64,000 nt of DNA from Paenibacillus hunanensis. GTDB lineage: Bacteria; Bacillota; Bacilli; Paenibacillales; Paenibacillaceae. Every line of letters begins with the position of its first letter. Positions within the stretch are counted from its first letter, which is position 1. The notes below the pieces were generated by a model. The model saw only the letters and a program-made list of their open reading frames with translations. It was not told the origin of the DNA and did no database searches. Both the position numbers and the translations under genes were made by a program. Positions 50,146-58,416 of this stretch are shown here, in pieces. The stretch lies in assembly GCF_014645615.1 (NCBI RefSeq), contig NZ_BMMB01000007.1, positions 124,001-188,000 on the forward strand, given 5' to 3'.

Positions 50146-50751
50146 CTATGACTGCTGCGGTCCGGCTGCAATGCCATGTAAAAAAGTATCAATCGCAAAC
50201 TGATAATGCTTCAGCACCTGCTCAAGTGGCTGATTACGGCAAACACGGCTCATGCCGACGATAATGCCCTCCAGCACAAGCGCCTTTTGCTCAATCTGTT
50301 CACCGCTAAATTCGCCACCATCGACGCCTTCCTGAATCAGTTGGCGATTGAACAGCAGATGCTCCTGCATCATCGTGTTCATTTTTTCCTCAATCTCACT
50401 CTTTTGCTCATCATTACTGAAAAATTCGTCCGCTGCACGAGTAAGTGGATGGTTCAGATCCTCACGTACAATTTGCTCGGCAAGTCCGTACATTTTGGCA
50501 GTAGCGGTTGCGTAAGAGGGAAGACGGGCTTGCCATTTTTCCAGCCAGTCACGATCCCATTCATGCAGTAAGTAGGAGAAGAGCCCTTCCTTACTTTTAA
50601 AATGGTAATAAATGTTCCCCTTGCTGCTGCCTGTAGCGGCAACGATATCCTCGATCGAGGTCGCCTTATAGCCCTTTTGTACAAATAAACTACGGGCGGC
50701 GTCGCTTATTTTTTTACGTGTTTGCTCACTTTGAGCTTGTTTTTTGTTCAT
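50146..50751 (-). CDS. TetR-family repressor of the adjacent MFS pump
   Basis: 201 residues. The DNA-binding domain spans 10-55: TRKKISDAARSLFVQKGYKATSIEDIV, then SSKGNIYYHFKSKEGLFSYLL. The C-terminal helical domain has no recognised ligand signature. A stretch near residues 155-175 with GEQIEQKALVLEGIIVGMSR fits the QacR/YvdT-like subgroup. It is transcribed in the same direction as the MFS gene. Matching palindromes before both genes (50081 and 50773) show autoregulation and repression of the pump. Confidence 0.9.
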   Translation of the reverse strand: MNKKQAQSEQTRKKISDAARSLFVQKGYKATSIEDIVAATGSSKGNIYYHFKSKEGLFSYLLHEWDRDWLEKWQARLPSYATATAKMYGLAEQIVREDLNHPLTRAADEFFSNDEQKSEIEEKMNTMMQEHLLFNRQLIQEGVDGGEFSGEQIEQKALVLEGIIVGMSRVCRNQPLEQVLKHYQFAIDTFLHGIAAGPQQS

Positions 50752-50772
50752 ATTCTCACCTCGACATTCTCG

Positions 50773-50794
50773 ATACTGAACGTTTGTTCAGTAT
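50773..50794. promoter_or_regulatory. Autoregulatory TetR operator
   Basis: ATACTGAAC-GTTT-GTTCAGTAT: perfect nine-base arms with a four-base centre, 22 bases upstream of the tetR start. Confidence 0.85.
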
Positions 50795-51102
50795 TGTAGC
50801 AGATGGCTGTCATGAAAGGCAAGCAGAACGTAATATGATTTTGCAACGACCGTCTGATATGATACGATAACGTCGTGTATTTGCTTGGTGGGTAGCGCCC
50901 TTGCGGGTAATGAACCTCAAGCGTAAAGGTTGGGCTGTACATGGTATGTAGCGACTGTTATTAGTTTGCTAAAGCCTATACAAGCTGACCGAAATGATCA
51001 GAGCGGACAGATATCGGATGATGGAGATGAATCGTAGAAGGATGCGACCATCGGTGATCAACAGGCTGTTCTACATTATATATAGAGGGTGAATTGATCG
51101 GA
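50795..51102. other. Gap between tetR and rsmD, no gene
   Basis: A roughly 300-base gap between divergent transcription units. One small AACCT/AGGTT hairpin near 50911-50930 was seen. No promoter could be assigned firmly. Confidence 0.4.
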
Positions 51103-51720
51103 ATGAGAGTCATTTCTGGAAGTGCAAAAGGAAGACCGCTTAAAGCGGTACCGGGAAACGGAACCCGTCCAACAACCGATAAGGTGAAGGAGGCGATGTT
51201 CAGCATTATTGGGCCTTATTTTGATGGCGGTCATGTGCTGGATTTGTTTGCTGGAACGGGTGGACTGGGGATTGAAGCGTTAAGCCGCGGGATGGAGCAC
51301 GGTGTATTTATCGATATGGAATACAAAAGCATCGAGGTCATCAAGAGCAATGTACAGTCCGCAAGACTGACCGAGCAAGCGGAGATTTACCGCAATGAAG
51401 CAGGCCGTGCACTCAAGGTATTGCAGAAGCGCGAGTCTACCTTTGATCTCGTATTCCTTGATCCACCTTATCGGATGAAAAATGGTATTGAGCTGATGCA
51501 GGAAATGCATGAGCGCGGCTTATTGAATCCGGGAGCGACCATCGTACTGGAATTTGAAACTGGGCACCCGTATCCAACGGAATGCCAGCATTTTATCGGC
51601 GTGCGGCAAGCAGAATATGGAGACACCACGCTATATGTCTACCGTTATGAGCCAGCACAGAATGCTGTAGAAGCATCGGACGAGAATGAGGAACAGCAGG
51701 GAGGAACGTTAGATGAATAA
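51103..51720 (+). CDS. rsmD: 16S rRNA (guanine-966-N2) methyltransferase
   Basis: 205 residues. RsmD methylates G966 of 16S rRNA in the assembled 30S subunit. MRVISGSAKGRPLKAVPG is the typical start, followed by TRPTTDKVKEAMFSII, SAM motif I VLDLFAGTGGLGIEALSRG and the catalytic DPPY motif in LVFLDPPYR. The C-terminal 20 residues form an acidic tail beyond the family core. ATG 51103 matches the family start; an upstream TTG at 51094 overlaps the weak AGAGGGTGA. It overlaps coaD by eight bases, an arrangement common across Bacillota. Confidence 0.94.
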   Translation: MRVISGSAKGRPLKAVPGNGTRPTTDKVKEAMFSIIGPYFDGGHVLDLFAGTGGLGIEALSRGMEHGVFIDMEYKSIEVIKSNVQSARLTEQAEIYRNEAGRALKVLQKRESTFDLVFLDPPYRMKNGIELMQEMHERGLLNPGATIVLEFETGHPYPTECQHFIGVRQAEYGDTTLYVYRYEPAQNAVEASDENEEQQGGTLDE

Positions 51721-52252
51721 CGAGCAGAGCAAGCTGGTCCAGTCTGTGCCGCACGGTGGCAAGCGGATCGCTGTCTATCCGGGCAGCTTCGATCCTGTGA
51801 CGATGGGGCATCTGGATATCATCCACCGTGCAGCACGTCAATTCGATACGCTTGTAGTGTCTGTACTTAACAATATGAGCAAAAAGCCGCTCTTTAGCGT
51901 GGAGGAGCGTGTAGAACAGCTCAAACAGGTTACGGCAGATTTGCCCAATGTAGAGATCGATAGCTTCCGCGATCTGCTGGCGAATTATATTCGCGAGCGT
52001 GAAGCGCATGTTATCGTGCGTGGTATTCGCTCGGTGACCGATTTTGAATATGAACTGCAAATGGCTTCGATCAACCGCGAGCTGAATCCTGATGCAGAGA
52101 CGATCTTTATGATGACCAATCCGCGCTATTCCTACCTTAGCTCCAGTATGGTGAAGGAGATTGCGCGCTTTGACGGGCCAGTATCTGACTTCGTCCCACC
52201 GCTGATCGAGCAGGAGTTGAAGCTCAAATTCGGAGCGATGTCCAATTCATAA
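51713..52252 (+). CDS. coaD: Phosphopantetheine adenylyltransferase
   Basis: 179 residues. Transfers AMP from ATP to 4'-phosphopantetheine, the fourth step of coenzyme A synthesis. IAVYPGSFDPVTMGHLDII holds the nucleotidyltransferase HxGH-like T-x-G-H motif, VRGIRSVTDFEYE the substrate loop and YSYLSSSMVKEI the ISSTxxR-like motif. About 18 residues before the core are an N-terminal extension beyond the usual start, but AGGGAGGAACG supports ATG 51713. It is coupled to rsmD. Confidence 0.96.
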   Translation: MNNEQSKLVQSVPHGGKRIAVYPGSFDPVTMGHLDIIHRAARQFDTLVVSVLNNMSKKPLFSVEERVEQLKQVTADLPNVEIDSFRDLLANYIREREAHVIVRGIRSVTDFEYELQMASINRELNPDAETIFMMTNPRYSYLSSSMVKEIARFDGPVSDFVPPLIEQELKLKFGAMSNS

Positions 52253-52312
52253 TTGCTCCAAATGAGTAGCTAGCGTCAAAGTGGATTTGCTGCGCTGGTC
52301 ATGGGATAATAG

Positions 52313-52350
52313 ACGGACAGATAGGTCGTTATCGACAACGGTCTGTCCGT
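52313..52350 (+). terminator. Hairpin after coaD
   Basis: ACGGACAGA pairs with TCTGTCCGT around inner GTT/AAC pairs, followed by TCCTTT. A moderate terminator. Confidence 0.55.
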
Positions 52351-52471
52351 TCCTTTCCAGCGAGTACAGCCATCCTGGATCATAGCCTGTATTGATTGGA
52401 ATGGAACGGCAAGACGTGCCGTGGCGAATATCCCGCCTGTTCAGGCATTAGAGTGTAAAGGAGAGAACTGC

Positions 52472-53500
52472 ATGTCCGGCTCATCCCTAAAATCCCCGTT
52501 TTCGCAAAAGCGAATATGGGTTTATTTGCTTTGCTTACTCCTGTTTGTCTATGTGCTTGTGTATATGCCGACTCCCTATGTGATTAATGCGCCGGGCAGC
52601 GCCAATGAGCTAAAGCCGATCGTCAGCGTATCAGGCGGCGATCCGACCGAAAAGGGAACATTTATGCTGACCACCGTATCAATCAGCTATGCGAATACGG
52701 CGATGCTAATCGGCAGTTTATTTGATCCTGACGAGGAGATTGGCCCTAAGCCAGCTCAAAGTGATCGCAAGGAGTATGCAGCCGAGCAGCTCTATTATAT
52801 GAACAGCTCCCAATCGAATGCGATTGCCGCTGCCTATAAAAAGGCAAACATTCCTTTCAAAATCGAGCCTCAGTATGTATTTGTCGTGAATGTACCGGAT
52901 GGGAATACAACGATACATGCCGGGGATAAATTCGTGCAGGTGGATGGACAGGCGATCACATCGATCCAGCAGCTGGAGAGTATTTTAGGCAGTAAAAAAG
53001 CAGGTGAGGTAGTCAAGGTCGTTATCGACCGCGCTGGCACTACCGTAGAGCAAAATATTACATTAACCGAGTTTCAGGATGCGATTGGACGTGTTCGTGT
53101 TGGCTTTGGGGTATCGATTGGAGAAGTACAAAAGGTAACACCGGATGATCCAGCACACGAGGTGAAATTTGCCGATACGAGCATTGGCGGCCCTTCAGCA
53201 GGTCTAATGTTCAGCCTGGAAATCTACAATCAATTAACCCCTGGCGATCTGACCAAGGGATATCGCATCGCCGGAACAGGAACGATCGACCCGGATGGTA
53301 CAGTAGGCATTATCGGCGGTGTACAGCATAAGGTGGTCGCTGCACAGAACAATGGAGCAGAGATTTTCCTTGTGCCACAGGGGAATTACGCTGATGCCAA
53401 AGCACAGCTGGATCGTATGCATTCTACAATCAAGCTTATTCCCGTACAAACGATGGATGATGCGCTGAAGGCAATTGCAGCTTTACCAGCAAAATCATAA
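52472..53500 (+). CDS. ylbL: YlbL/SepM-type PDZ and Lon-like protease, membrane-anchored
   Basis: 342 residues. One N-terminal membrane span (residues 14-33) places the rest outside. A PDZ domain lies around 130-200 (HAGDKFVQVDGQAITSIQQLE). The C-terminal S16 Lon-like protease domain has the Ser nucleophile in IGGPSAGLMFSLE (S242) and the Lys base in GGVQHKVVAA (K287), so the dyad is intact. In B. subtilis, YlbL is linked to processing of the cell-division inhibitor YneA; in streptococci SepM cleaves a pheromone. AAAGGAGAG precedes ATG 52472. Confidence 0.92.
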   Translation: MSGSSLKSPFSQKRIWVYLLCLLLFVYVLVYMPTPYVINAPGSANELKPIVSVSGGDPTEKGTFMLTTVSISYANTAMLIGSLFDPDEEIGPKPAQSDRKEYAAEQLYYMNSSQSNAIAAAYKKANIPFKIEPQYVFVVNVPDGNTTIHAGDKFVQVDGQAITSIQQLESILGSKKAGEVVKVVIDRAGTTVEQNITLTEFQDAIGRVRVGFGVSIGEVQKVTPDDPAHEVKFADTSIGGPSAGLMFSLEIYNQLTPGDLTKGYRIAGTGTIDPDGTVGIIGGVQHKVVAAQNNGAEIFLVPQGNYADAKAQLDRMHSTIKLIPVQTMDDALKAIAALPAKS

Positions 53501-53530
53501 TGATATGCAACTTTAAAGTAGTATAGTGTA

Positions 53531-53597
53531 AGGCTCTATATTGATTGTTCAGCGCATAGATTCAAGTTGAATGATCCATATAGAGCCTGATTTTATA
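53531..53597 (+). terminator. Long-stem terminator after ylbL
   Basis: AGGCTCTATAT pairs with ATATAGAGCCT, with GATTGTTCA/TGAATGATC inside, followed by GATTTTA. Confidence 0.7.
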
Positions 53598-53677
53598 ATG
53601 TAATATGTTTTAAATCTACAGAGCAACATCCTCAAATCAAAAGGAGTTTGTCTATTTTGTGAATTTACTTAGCAAGT

Positions 53678-53691
53678 AATTGTATACAATT
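53678..53691. promoter_or_regulatory. Perfect palindrome before the AT-rich island genes
   Basis: AATTGTATACAATT is fully self-complementary and resembles GntR-type (TTGT-N2-ACAA) sites. It lies about 50 bases before the secreted-protein gene. In AT-rich DNA such a palindrome can arise by chance. Confidence 0.4.
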
Positions 53692-53741
53692 TTTTATTTA
53701 TGCTATTTTATGGTTATAAAACCAAAAAAGGAGAAGTGTAA

Positions 53742-54488
53742 ATGAGGATAAGATTAGCGTATGTTGCATTGTTAGCTATACTTTTATTACAGTTTTGTTT
53801 TGGAGCAAATGAAGCTTTAGCTTCTGCTAACAACGAAAATAATGAGTCAAAATTACATAATAACTTAGACATATCAGTTCAGCAGAATGTATACGGAGAA
53901 GATCATGATAGTATAACTGAGCTTCCTAAATCATCATTGCCATTTCCTTCACCGCAATTGCCGAATTCTTCAAATGTGATAGAACCGCAAGCTGAAATTG
54001 GCCCTACATACCCAAGTACAAATATAAGCATGAGAATTGGAGACATACTGTATTCAACTAAAACAATAGGAGCAAGTTCACAAATTGTAGGCCATGTTGG
54101 TATCGTTAATTCCAATTTTAAAATGGTTCATGTCACTTTACCTGTGGACGGGGGAGTAGTAGATAATATGTCTACGTACATGGGAAGACATGGGTCTGGT
54201 GAAACGATAAAGGTTTACAGACCCAAAAACGGGATGGGAGTAGCTGCTGCACGATGGGCAACATATAACTATTCTTCTATAAATGAGTACTATATTAATC
54301 CGTTTGCAAAATTAGGAGATTTAAATCCTAATTATTGTTCAAAATTTATTTGGCAGGCATTTTGGTTTGGAGAGGGAGTAAACATTGGGCAAAATGAGTT
54401 GAATGCAAATACAAATGGATATGTTACGCCTACACACATTATTAATTCACCTAAGCTTGTTTACGTAACATCCTTTAAAGCGCCATAA
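53742..54488 (+). CDS. Secreted permuted NlpC/P60-like cysteine hydrolase (YiiX type)
   Basis: 248 residues. Signal peptide (residues 1-28, ALAS end), then a Ser/Asn/Pro-rich linker of about 65 residues, then a permuted papain-like domain: MRIGDILYSTKT, a His in GHVGIVNS (H118), and the Cys in NPNYCSKFIWQAFW (C199). The order His before Cys is that of the permuted YiiX/LRAT branch. Such enzymes cut amide bonds in peptidoglycan or lipids. The codons are much more AT-rich than in the flanking genes, which suggests transfer. GGAGAAG precedes the ATG. It probably forms a unit with the next gene. Confidence 0.8.
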   Translation: MRIRLAYVALLAILLLQFCFGANEALASANNENNESKLHNNLDISVQQNVYGEDHDSITELPKSSLPFPSPQLPNSSNVIEPQAEIGPTYPSTNISMRIGDILYSTKTIGASSQIVGHVGIVNSNFKMVHVTLPVDGGVVDNMSTYMGRHGSGETIKVYRPKNGMGVAAARWATYNYSSINEYYINPFAKLGDLNPNYCSKFIWQAFWFGEGVNIGQNELNANTNGYVTPTHIINSPKLVYVTSFKAP

Positions 54489-54520
54489 TGAAAAGCTTTA
54501 ATACAATAAGGAGGGGAATA

Positions 54521-54838
54521 ATGAAAAAGAAAGTACTCTTTATTATTTTAGGAGTTATCGTTCTGACAAGTGTTACAATCTACAGCTACTTGCAAATTAA
54601 ATATACTTCTCTTGAAAATGGGCTGCGGAATTACTTAATTACAGTTGAAGGATATAAACCATCTGATATTGTAAGCGTAGAAGCAAAATTGAGCTCCATG
54701 CCTAAATATCCAGTTTATGTAGAATTTGCTGATGATCCCGGACAAAAATTCATCTTTACTAATCGTGATATTGATCTTAATACATGGTATCAATTAGATC
54801 CAAAAACACCTCAGAAATTAACTAAAAATAAGTCGTGA
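54521..54838 (+). CDS. DUF3139-like membrane-anchored protein
   Basis: 105 residues with one N-terminal membrane span (about 5-25) and a soluble body that begins LENGLRNYLITVEGYKPSDI and continues with AKLSSMPKYPVYVEFADDPG, then YQLDPKTP near the end. This arrangement fits the DUF3139 family, short proteins of unknown function in Bacillales that often occur in accessory or mobile regions. AAGGAGGGG lies before ATG 54521, which is 33 bases past the preceding stop. AT-rich like its neighbour. Confidence 0.68.
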   Translation: MKKKVLFIILGVIVLTSVTIYSYLQIKYTSLENGLRNYLITVEGYKPSDIVSVEAKLSSMPKYPVYVEFADDPGQKFIFTNRDIDLNTWYQLDPKTPQKLTKNKS

Positions 54839-54969
54839 CTTTAAACATTCTGGTACATTGATCGCTGCTCCTAGTCGTGTTATGAGTTGCCCGTATTACT
54901 GGAGTGAACGACTTAGACCAGCATCAAAATGAAATTAAGCGTGGTCAACATTTTGGAAAAGTACGTGAA

Positions 54970-55001
54970 GAAGAGAAGGCGCACGGCAGCCTTCTCTTTT
55001 T
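54970..55001. terminator. Bidirectional terminator of the island
   Basis: AGAGAAGGC pairs with GCCTTCTCT, followed by TTTT on the plus strand; on the minus strand it lies 40 bases after the DUF4188 stop. Confidence 0.8.
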
Positions 55002-55040
55002 CGTACAATGTATCGTATGATACTGTCACACATTACAACA

Positions 55041-55550
55041 TCATTTCAACGAATCTTGGGCATGCTTCATCTCGTGATCATGACCAAGATTCGTCCGTTC
55101 ACGCGACGTCTCCCGTCCTGCACCAATCGGACGCAATTCACCCGCACGTCCCAGCCCGGTTGCTGGCATATTCACATAAATCGATTCATACGCCCCGTTT
55201 TCGACCAGATACGTTTCATGATAAATTCCAACCGCTTCACCTGCACGAGACTTACGATTGAAATTTTGCCATGCGCTCAGATGCTTGGCACCATGCGCAT
55301 AGTGCTCTAGCTGATCATACGAACGCCAGTATTGCACAATCGACACGCCGCGCCCGGATATAAAAGAAGCCCCATCCAGAAAACCCAGCTCGCGGTTCTC
55401 GTACAGCTCCTTGAGCATAGGTCCCATCGCTTGCAGGACAGGAAACCATTGCCTGATTGCAAGCCATTTATTAATACGAACACCGATAATAAAAACGACA
55501 AACGGCCCTTCAATCGAAGCGGTCTGGCGACCTGGCATAATCGGATTCAT
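55041..55550 (-). CDS. DUF4188 family protein (monooxygenase-like)
   Basis: 169 residues. FVVFIIGVRINKWLAIRQWFPV, LDGASFISGRGVSIVQYWRSYDQLEHYA and IYHETYLVENGAYESIYVNMPATGLG are the conserved blocks of DUF4188, a ferredoxin-like dimeric fold related to haem-degrading and ABM monooxygenases. The last 25 residues are polar and variable. GGAGGAAATAGG precedes the ATG. In other genomes the family often sits with a TetR-type regulator; here only a stub of such a gene remains upstream. Biochemical role unknown. Confidence 0.82.
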   Translation of the reverse strand: MNPIMPGRQTASIEGPFVVFIIGVRINKWLAIRQWFPVLQAMGPMLKELYENRELGFLDGASFISGRGVSIVQYWRSYDQLEHYAHGAKHLSAWQNFNRKSRAGEAVGIYHETYLVENGAYESIYVNMPATGLGRAGELRPIGAGRETSRERTNLGHDHEMKHAQDSLK

Positions 55551-55568
55551 CCTATTTCCTCCTCAATG

Positions 55569-55697
55569 TCATTTCAATTGCTTCATATGCAGTTCATAAA
55601 AGCTGCGAATATCCGCAGATGCATATAACCGTGCTGTCAGAAATGCTCCATAAAACACGGTGAACAGCAGCTTAACTGCATCTTCGATCTCCCCAGC
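55569..55697 (-). pseudogene. 3' stub of a TetR-family regulator gene
   Basis: The minus strand encodes 42 residues in one frame, ending with a stop 18 bases before the DUF4188 start. The segment contains EDAVKLLFTVFYGAFLTARL and ends FYELHMKQLK, which reads like the last two helices of a TetR ligand domain. The frame is preceded by an in-frame stop, five bases after the tmcAL stop, and there is no start codon or DNA-binding domain. The rest of the gene has evidently been deleted. Confidence 0.65.
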
Positions 55698-55702
55698 TCA
55701 GA

Positions 55703-56926
55703 TCACACACGAACCGGTGGATAATAGTAGTCCGAATACAGATCCCGCATCTGCTGAACCGTGAATCCGGAGGCTTGCATCACCGTTGCCTGTATATCAA
55801 GTATTATCTGCTCATGCTCGCAGTCGGCTGCTCGCATGATGATTGGCAGCGAAGCGGTACTTTTCATTTGTTTAAGTAGACTGCGTCCGCGCTGCGTAAA
55901 GCCTAACACTCGCAAATAGCCTGGGCCACGACGTAGCATCTGTTCATTCAAGCTATTCTTAGTATGACCGAGCAGTAGATGAGCGAGTAGACGCTGTAAT
56001 CGTGCGCGTGTATACCGTTTTGTTTTCAAGCTGTCAATCAATTGATTGACAGACGGCTCCGGTAAGGAAGGCAGCAGACGCTTGAGGCGATGCTCAATGC
56101 CTTCGTTCATATCATAATATTCTGCCAGCATCTCGGGCGATGAAGTAGCAATTCGTTGCAGCAGGGGAAGCCATAAGGCGTCCATTTGTACAGAACCACG
56201 TCCAGCAGCAATTTCACGCTGCATGATCTCCCATGTCGCTGGAGGAACATAGGCGGCTACTCGCTCAGGTTCATGCTGTAGCATACGTCGGATCGAGGTT
56301 GCACTTGCAATCTGCTCATGTGTTGGCTGTAGATCATGATAACCTGACTGCTCACGCTGGATCGTAAGCGGAGTAATCCGACTATTCAGCTGATGAATTG
56401 CTCGCAGGTATTGCAACCCAAGTGTATTATTCGGCTGCTGGAGCATTGCTACCGCTTCAGTGGATAGCAGACCAGAAGCCGTAGCAGCGCGACTGAGAGC
56501 AGCTGGGTAACTCCATCCCTGATTCAGATAGTCGCGAATCGATTGCTGGAGCTGCTCTGGCTCCTGCTCCATTAGCATCGCTACGGTCTGCAAATGCTCC
56601 AGTGAGCCAGACTCACTACCGAACACGAGCTGATCTACTACGCCTGTCGCCTCTAACACCGCTACAGCGCCATAAGCGAACCATTCTGCTGGCTGTACGG
56701 CATAAGCGGAGGGAAGCTCCAGCACCACATCACAGCCTGCACGTAGCGCCATCTCAGCACGCGCCCATTTACTAAAGCTAGCCGGCTCCCCGCGCTGGGT
56801 GAAGCCGCCGCTCATTACAGCGACGACCGCATCGCAGCCGGTAAGCTGACGTGTACGATCCAGATGAAGCTGATGCCCATAATGGAACGGATTATATTCA
56901 ACGATAACGCCAGCGATATTCATCAT
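55703..56926 (-). CDS. tmcAL: tRNA(Met) cytidine acetate ligase
   Basis: 407 residues of the YlbM/TmcAL family. It activates acetate with ATP and acetylates C34 of elongator tRNA-Met. The N-terminal nucleotidyltransferase domain has IVEYNPFHYGHQLHL (HxGH-like) and VMSGGFTQRGEPA, and LELPSAYAVQPAEWFAYGAV follows. AAAGGAG lies before ATG 56926; a longer frame upstream lacks a site. It is divergent from yceD, as in Bacillus. Its stop codon abuts a truncated TetR gene. Confidence 0.93.
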   Translation of the reverse strand: MMNIAGVIVEYNPFHYGHQLHLDRTRQLTGCDAVVAVMSGGFTQRGEPASFSKWARAEMALRAGCDVVLELPSAYAVQPAEWFAYGAVAVLEATGVVDQLVFGSESGSLEHLQTVAMLMEQEPEQLQQSIRDYLNQGWSYPAALSRAATASGLLSTEAVAMLQQPNNTLGLQYLRAIHQLNSRITPLTIQREQSGYHDLQPTHEQIASATSIRRMLQHEPERVAAYVPPATWEIMQREIAAGRGSVQMDALWLPLLQRIATSSPEMLAEYYDMNEGIEHRLKRLLPSLPEPSVNQLIDSLKTKRYTRARLQRLLAHLLLGHTKNSLNEQMLRRGPGYLRVLGFTQRGRSLLKQMKSTASLPIIMRAADCEHEQIILDIQATVMQASGFTVQQMRDLYSDYYYPPVRV

Positions 56927-57265
56927 GGTATTCTCCTTTGTAAGCTTCATGATATAATTATAATTTGTATAGCATACAGCAGGGATATGTATGGTAAAAT
57001 CAATGCTACCCGTGTGATTTCTGATCGGGTTGAAGCTGTCCTGGACAGCGGCTGCTCCATTATACCTCATTCCTCTTTTGGAAGCGTAAAAGCGGCTTCA
57101 ATTCATGTGATCAACTGGAAAATATGCGGTGAAGCACAAGTGGATTTGGACGAATTTTGGATGGATTTCAGGTGAATATCAGATGCCAGAAACCCGCATC
57201 AACACTGGGAATCCCGCTACAGTAAAGGGATTTACCCTTACAGGTTGTTAAAATACAAAATTTGA

Positions 57266-57295
57266 TTGACAAAAACCTCTATTCATTGGTAAAAT
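57266..57295 (+). promoter_or_regulatory. Promoter of yceD-rpmF
   Basis: TTGACA at 57266-57271, 18 bases, TAAAAT at 57290-57295, about 28 bases before the yceD start. The divergent gap 56927-57322 holds no other feature except an AATCCC/GGGATT hairpin near 57208. Confidence 0.7.
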
Positions 57296-57322
57296 AATTT
57301 TTGTTTGTTTGGAGTGATAACT

Positions 57323-57829
57323 ATGCAATTCCAATTTCGAAAAATGGCGCAGAGCGATCAGCCTATAGAGTTTCACCAGACACTGGACTCCGAATTTGTA
57401 AAATTCGAACGTAGCGACATCCTGCATGCACAACCATTGCAGGCAGATGTGAAGGCGCGTTATCGAGTCGATAAAGTTGTGGAAGTGAACGGAACGTTGA
57501 AGCTTGATCTGCAGGTGGCATGCGCTCGCTGTCTGAAGCCTGTTGAACTCCATCGTGAATTCAGCATGGATGAGGAATTCAGACACGGCGAAGAACCGGA
57601 AAATGTAGCGGAAGAAGATAATACAATATACGTGAATAGCGATACAGTAGATCTTCGTCCTTATCTGGAGGAAGCTGCATTGATGGACTTGCCGGCGGTT
57701 GTTCTATGTAAGGACGATTGCAAAGGCCTGTGCCAGACATGCGGAGTCAACCTGAACGAACAGGATTGTGATTGCGATAACCGGCCGATCGATCCTCGAT
57801 TGGCAGGGCTCAAGGATTTTTTCAAGTGA
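57323..57829 (+). CDS. yceD: YceD/DUF177 family protein
   Basis: 168 residues. The central LQVACARCLKPVE has a CxxC, and a second set lies in VLCKDDCKGLCQTCGVNLNEQDCDCD, which could bind zinc. The protein is nearly always encoded just before rpmF and is thought to be involved in 23S rRNA processing in plants and bacteria. GGAGTGA precedes ATG 57323. It is 62 bases upstream of rpmF. Confidence 0.92.
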   Translation: MQFQFRKMAQSDQPIEFHQTLDSEFVKFERSDILHAQPLQADVKARYRVDKVVEVNGTLKLDLQVACARCLKPVELHREFSMDEEFRHGEEPENVAEEDNTIYVNSDTVDLRPYLEEAALMDLPAVVLCKDDCKGLCQTCGVNLNEQDCDCDNRPIDPRLAGLKDFFK

Positions 57830-57891
57830 TTTGATAACTCTGATCTCAGAGTGTTAAATGGCATTCAACTAGATGAAGGAGGTGTTTAACG

Positions 57892-58065
57892 ATGGCAGTA
57901 CCTCAACGGAGAACTTCCAAAACACGCCGTGACAAACGTCGTACACACTTTAAACTGGCAGTACCAGGTATGGTAAAATGCGAAAACTGCGGAGAAATGA
58001 AATTGTCTCACCGCGTTTGCAAAGTGTGCGGAACTTACAAGCAAAGAGAAATCGTACAACAGTAA
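57892..58065 (+). CDS. rpmF: 50S ribosomal protein L32
   Basis: A 57-residue basic protein: [19 protein letters not shown] at the start, then a zinc-binding CENC (about residue 31) and CKVCG (about 44), so this is the four-Cys zinc-containing form. GAAGGAGGTG precedes the ATG. It lies downstream of yceD and upstream of the fatty acid genes, the usual order in Gram-positive bacteria. Confidence 0.97.
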   Translation: MAVPQRRTSKTRRDKRRTHFKLAVPGMVKCENCGEMKLSHRVCKVCGTYKQREIVQQ

Positions 58066-58077
58066 TTGTTGTAAAGG

Positions 58078-58112
58078 CAGCGTCTCGTCGTTTGATGAGA
58101 CGCTGTTTTTTT
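58078..58112 (+). terminator. Intrinsic terminator of rpmF
   Basis: CAGCGTCTC pairs with GAGACGCTG around a ten-base loop, followed by seven T. Confidence 0.92.
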
Positions 58113-58218
58113 GCGTAAAGGCATCACTTGCCATAGCTGGTGCGGTATGACACCGAAATTACATAATAACAAAACACTGCCTCTTTCTTTTTACGAGAAT
58201 ATGCTTTATACTACAATC

Positions 58219-58235
58219 TTAGTACCAGGTTCTAA
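58219..58235. promoter_or_regulatory. FapR operator
   Basis: TTAGTACCAGGTTCTAA matches the FapR site TTAGTACCTGGTACTAA at 15 of 17 positions. A TATACT -10 hexamer lies just before it at 58207-58212, so bound FapR would block transcription of fapR-plsX and the following genes until malonyl-CoA releases it. The gap 58113-58416 is otherwise a leader. Confidence 0.85.
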
Positions 58236-58416
58236 AACGAAGCGATAAGGACAGAGGCGATGCTTTTGTACCTGTTGTCGTATACAAGTTCCTGTAAAAG
58301 CTACACGGAAACCGAAAGGTTTATATAGATATCATGATGTTGATACACAGGGAGCACCGGACAGGGGACATGCTCGGGTGCTTCGCAAAATCCATCTGAA
58401 AGTGGGGGGAGGCTTT

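Noticed and set aside
53501-55702. Prophage or complete insertion sequence at the AT-rich island
   Set aside because: No integrase, transposase, terminal repeats or phage genes were found.
56864-57175. Plus-strand frame opposite the tmcAL start and its upstream region
   Set aside because: Antisense to the first codons of tmcAL, no site before its start, and no similarity that I recognise.
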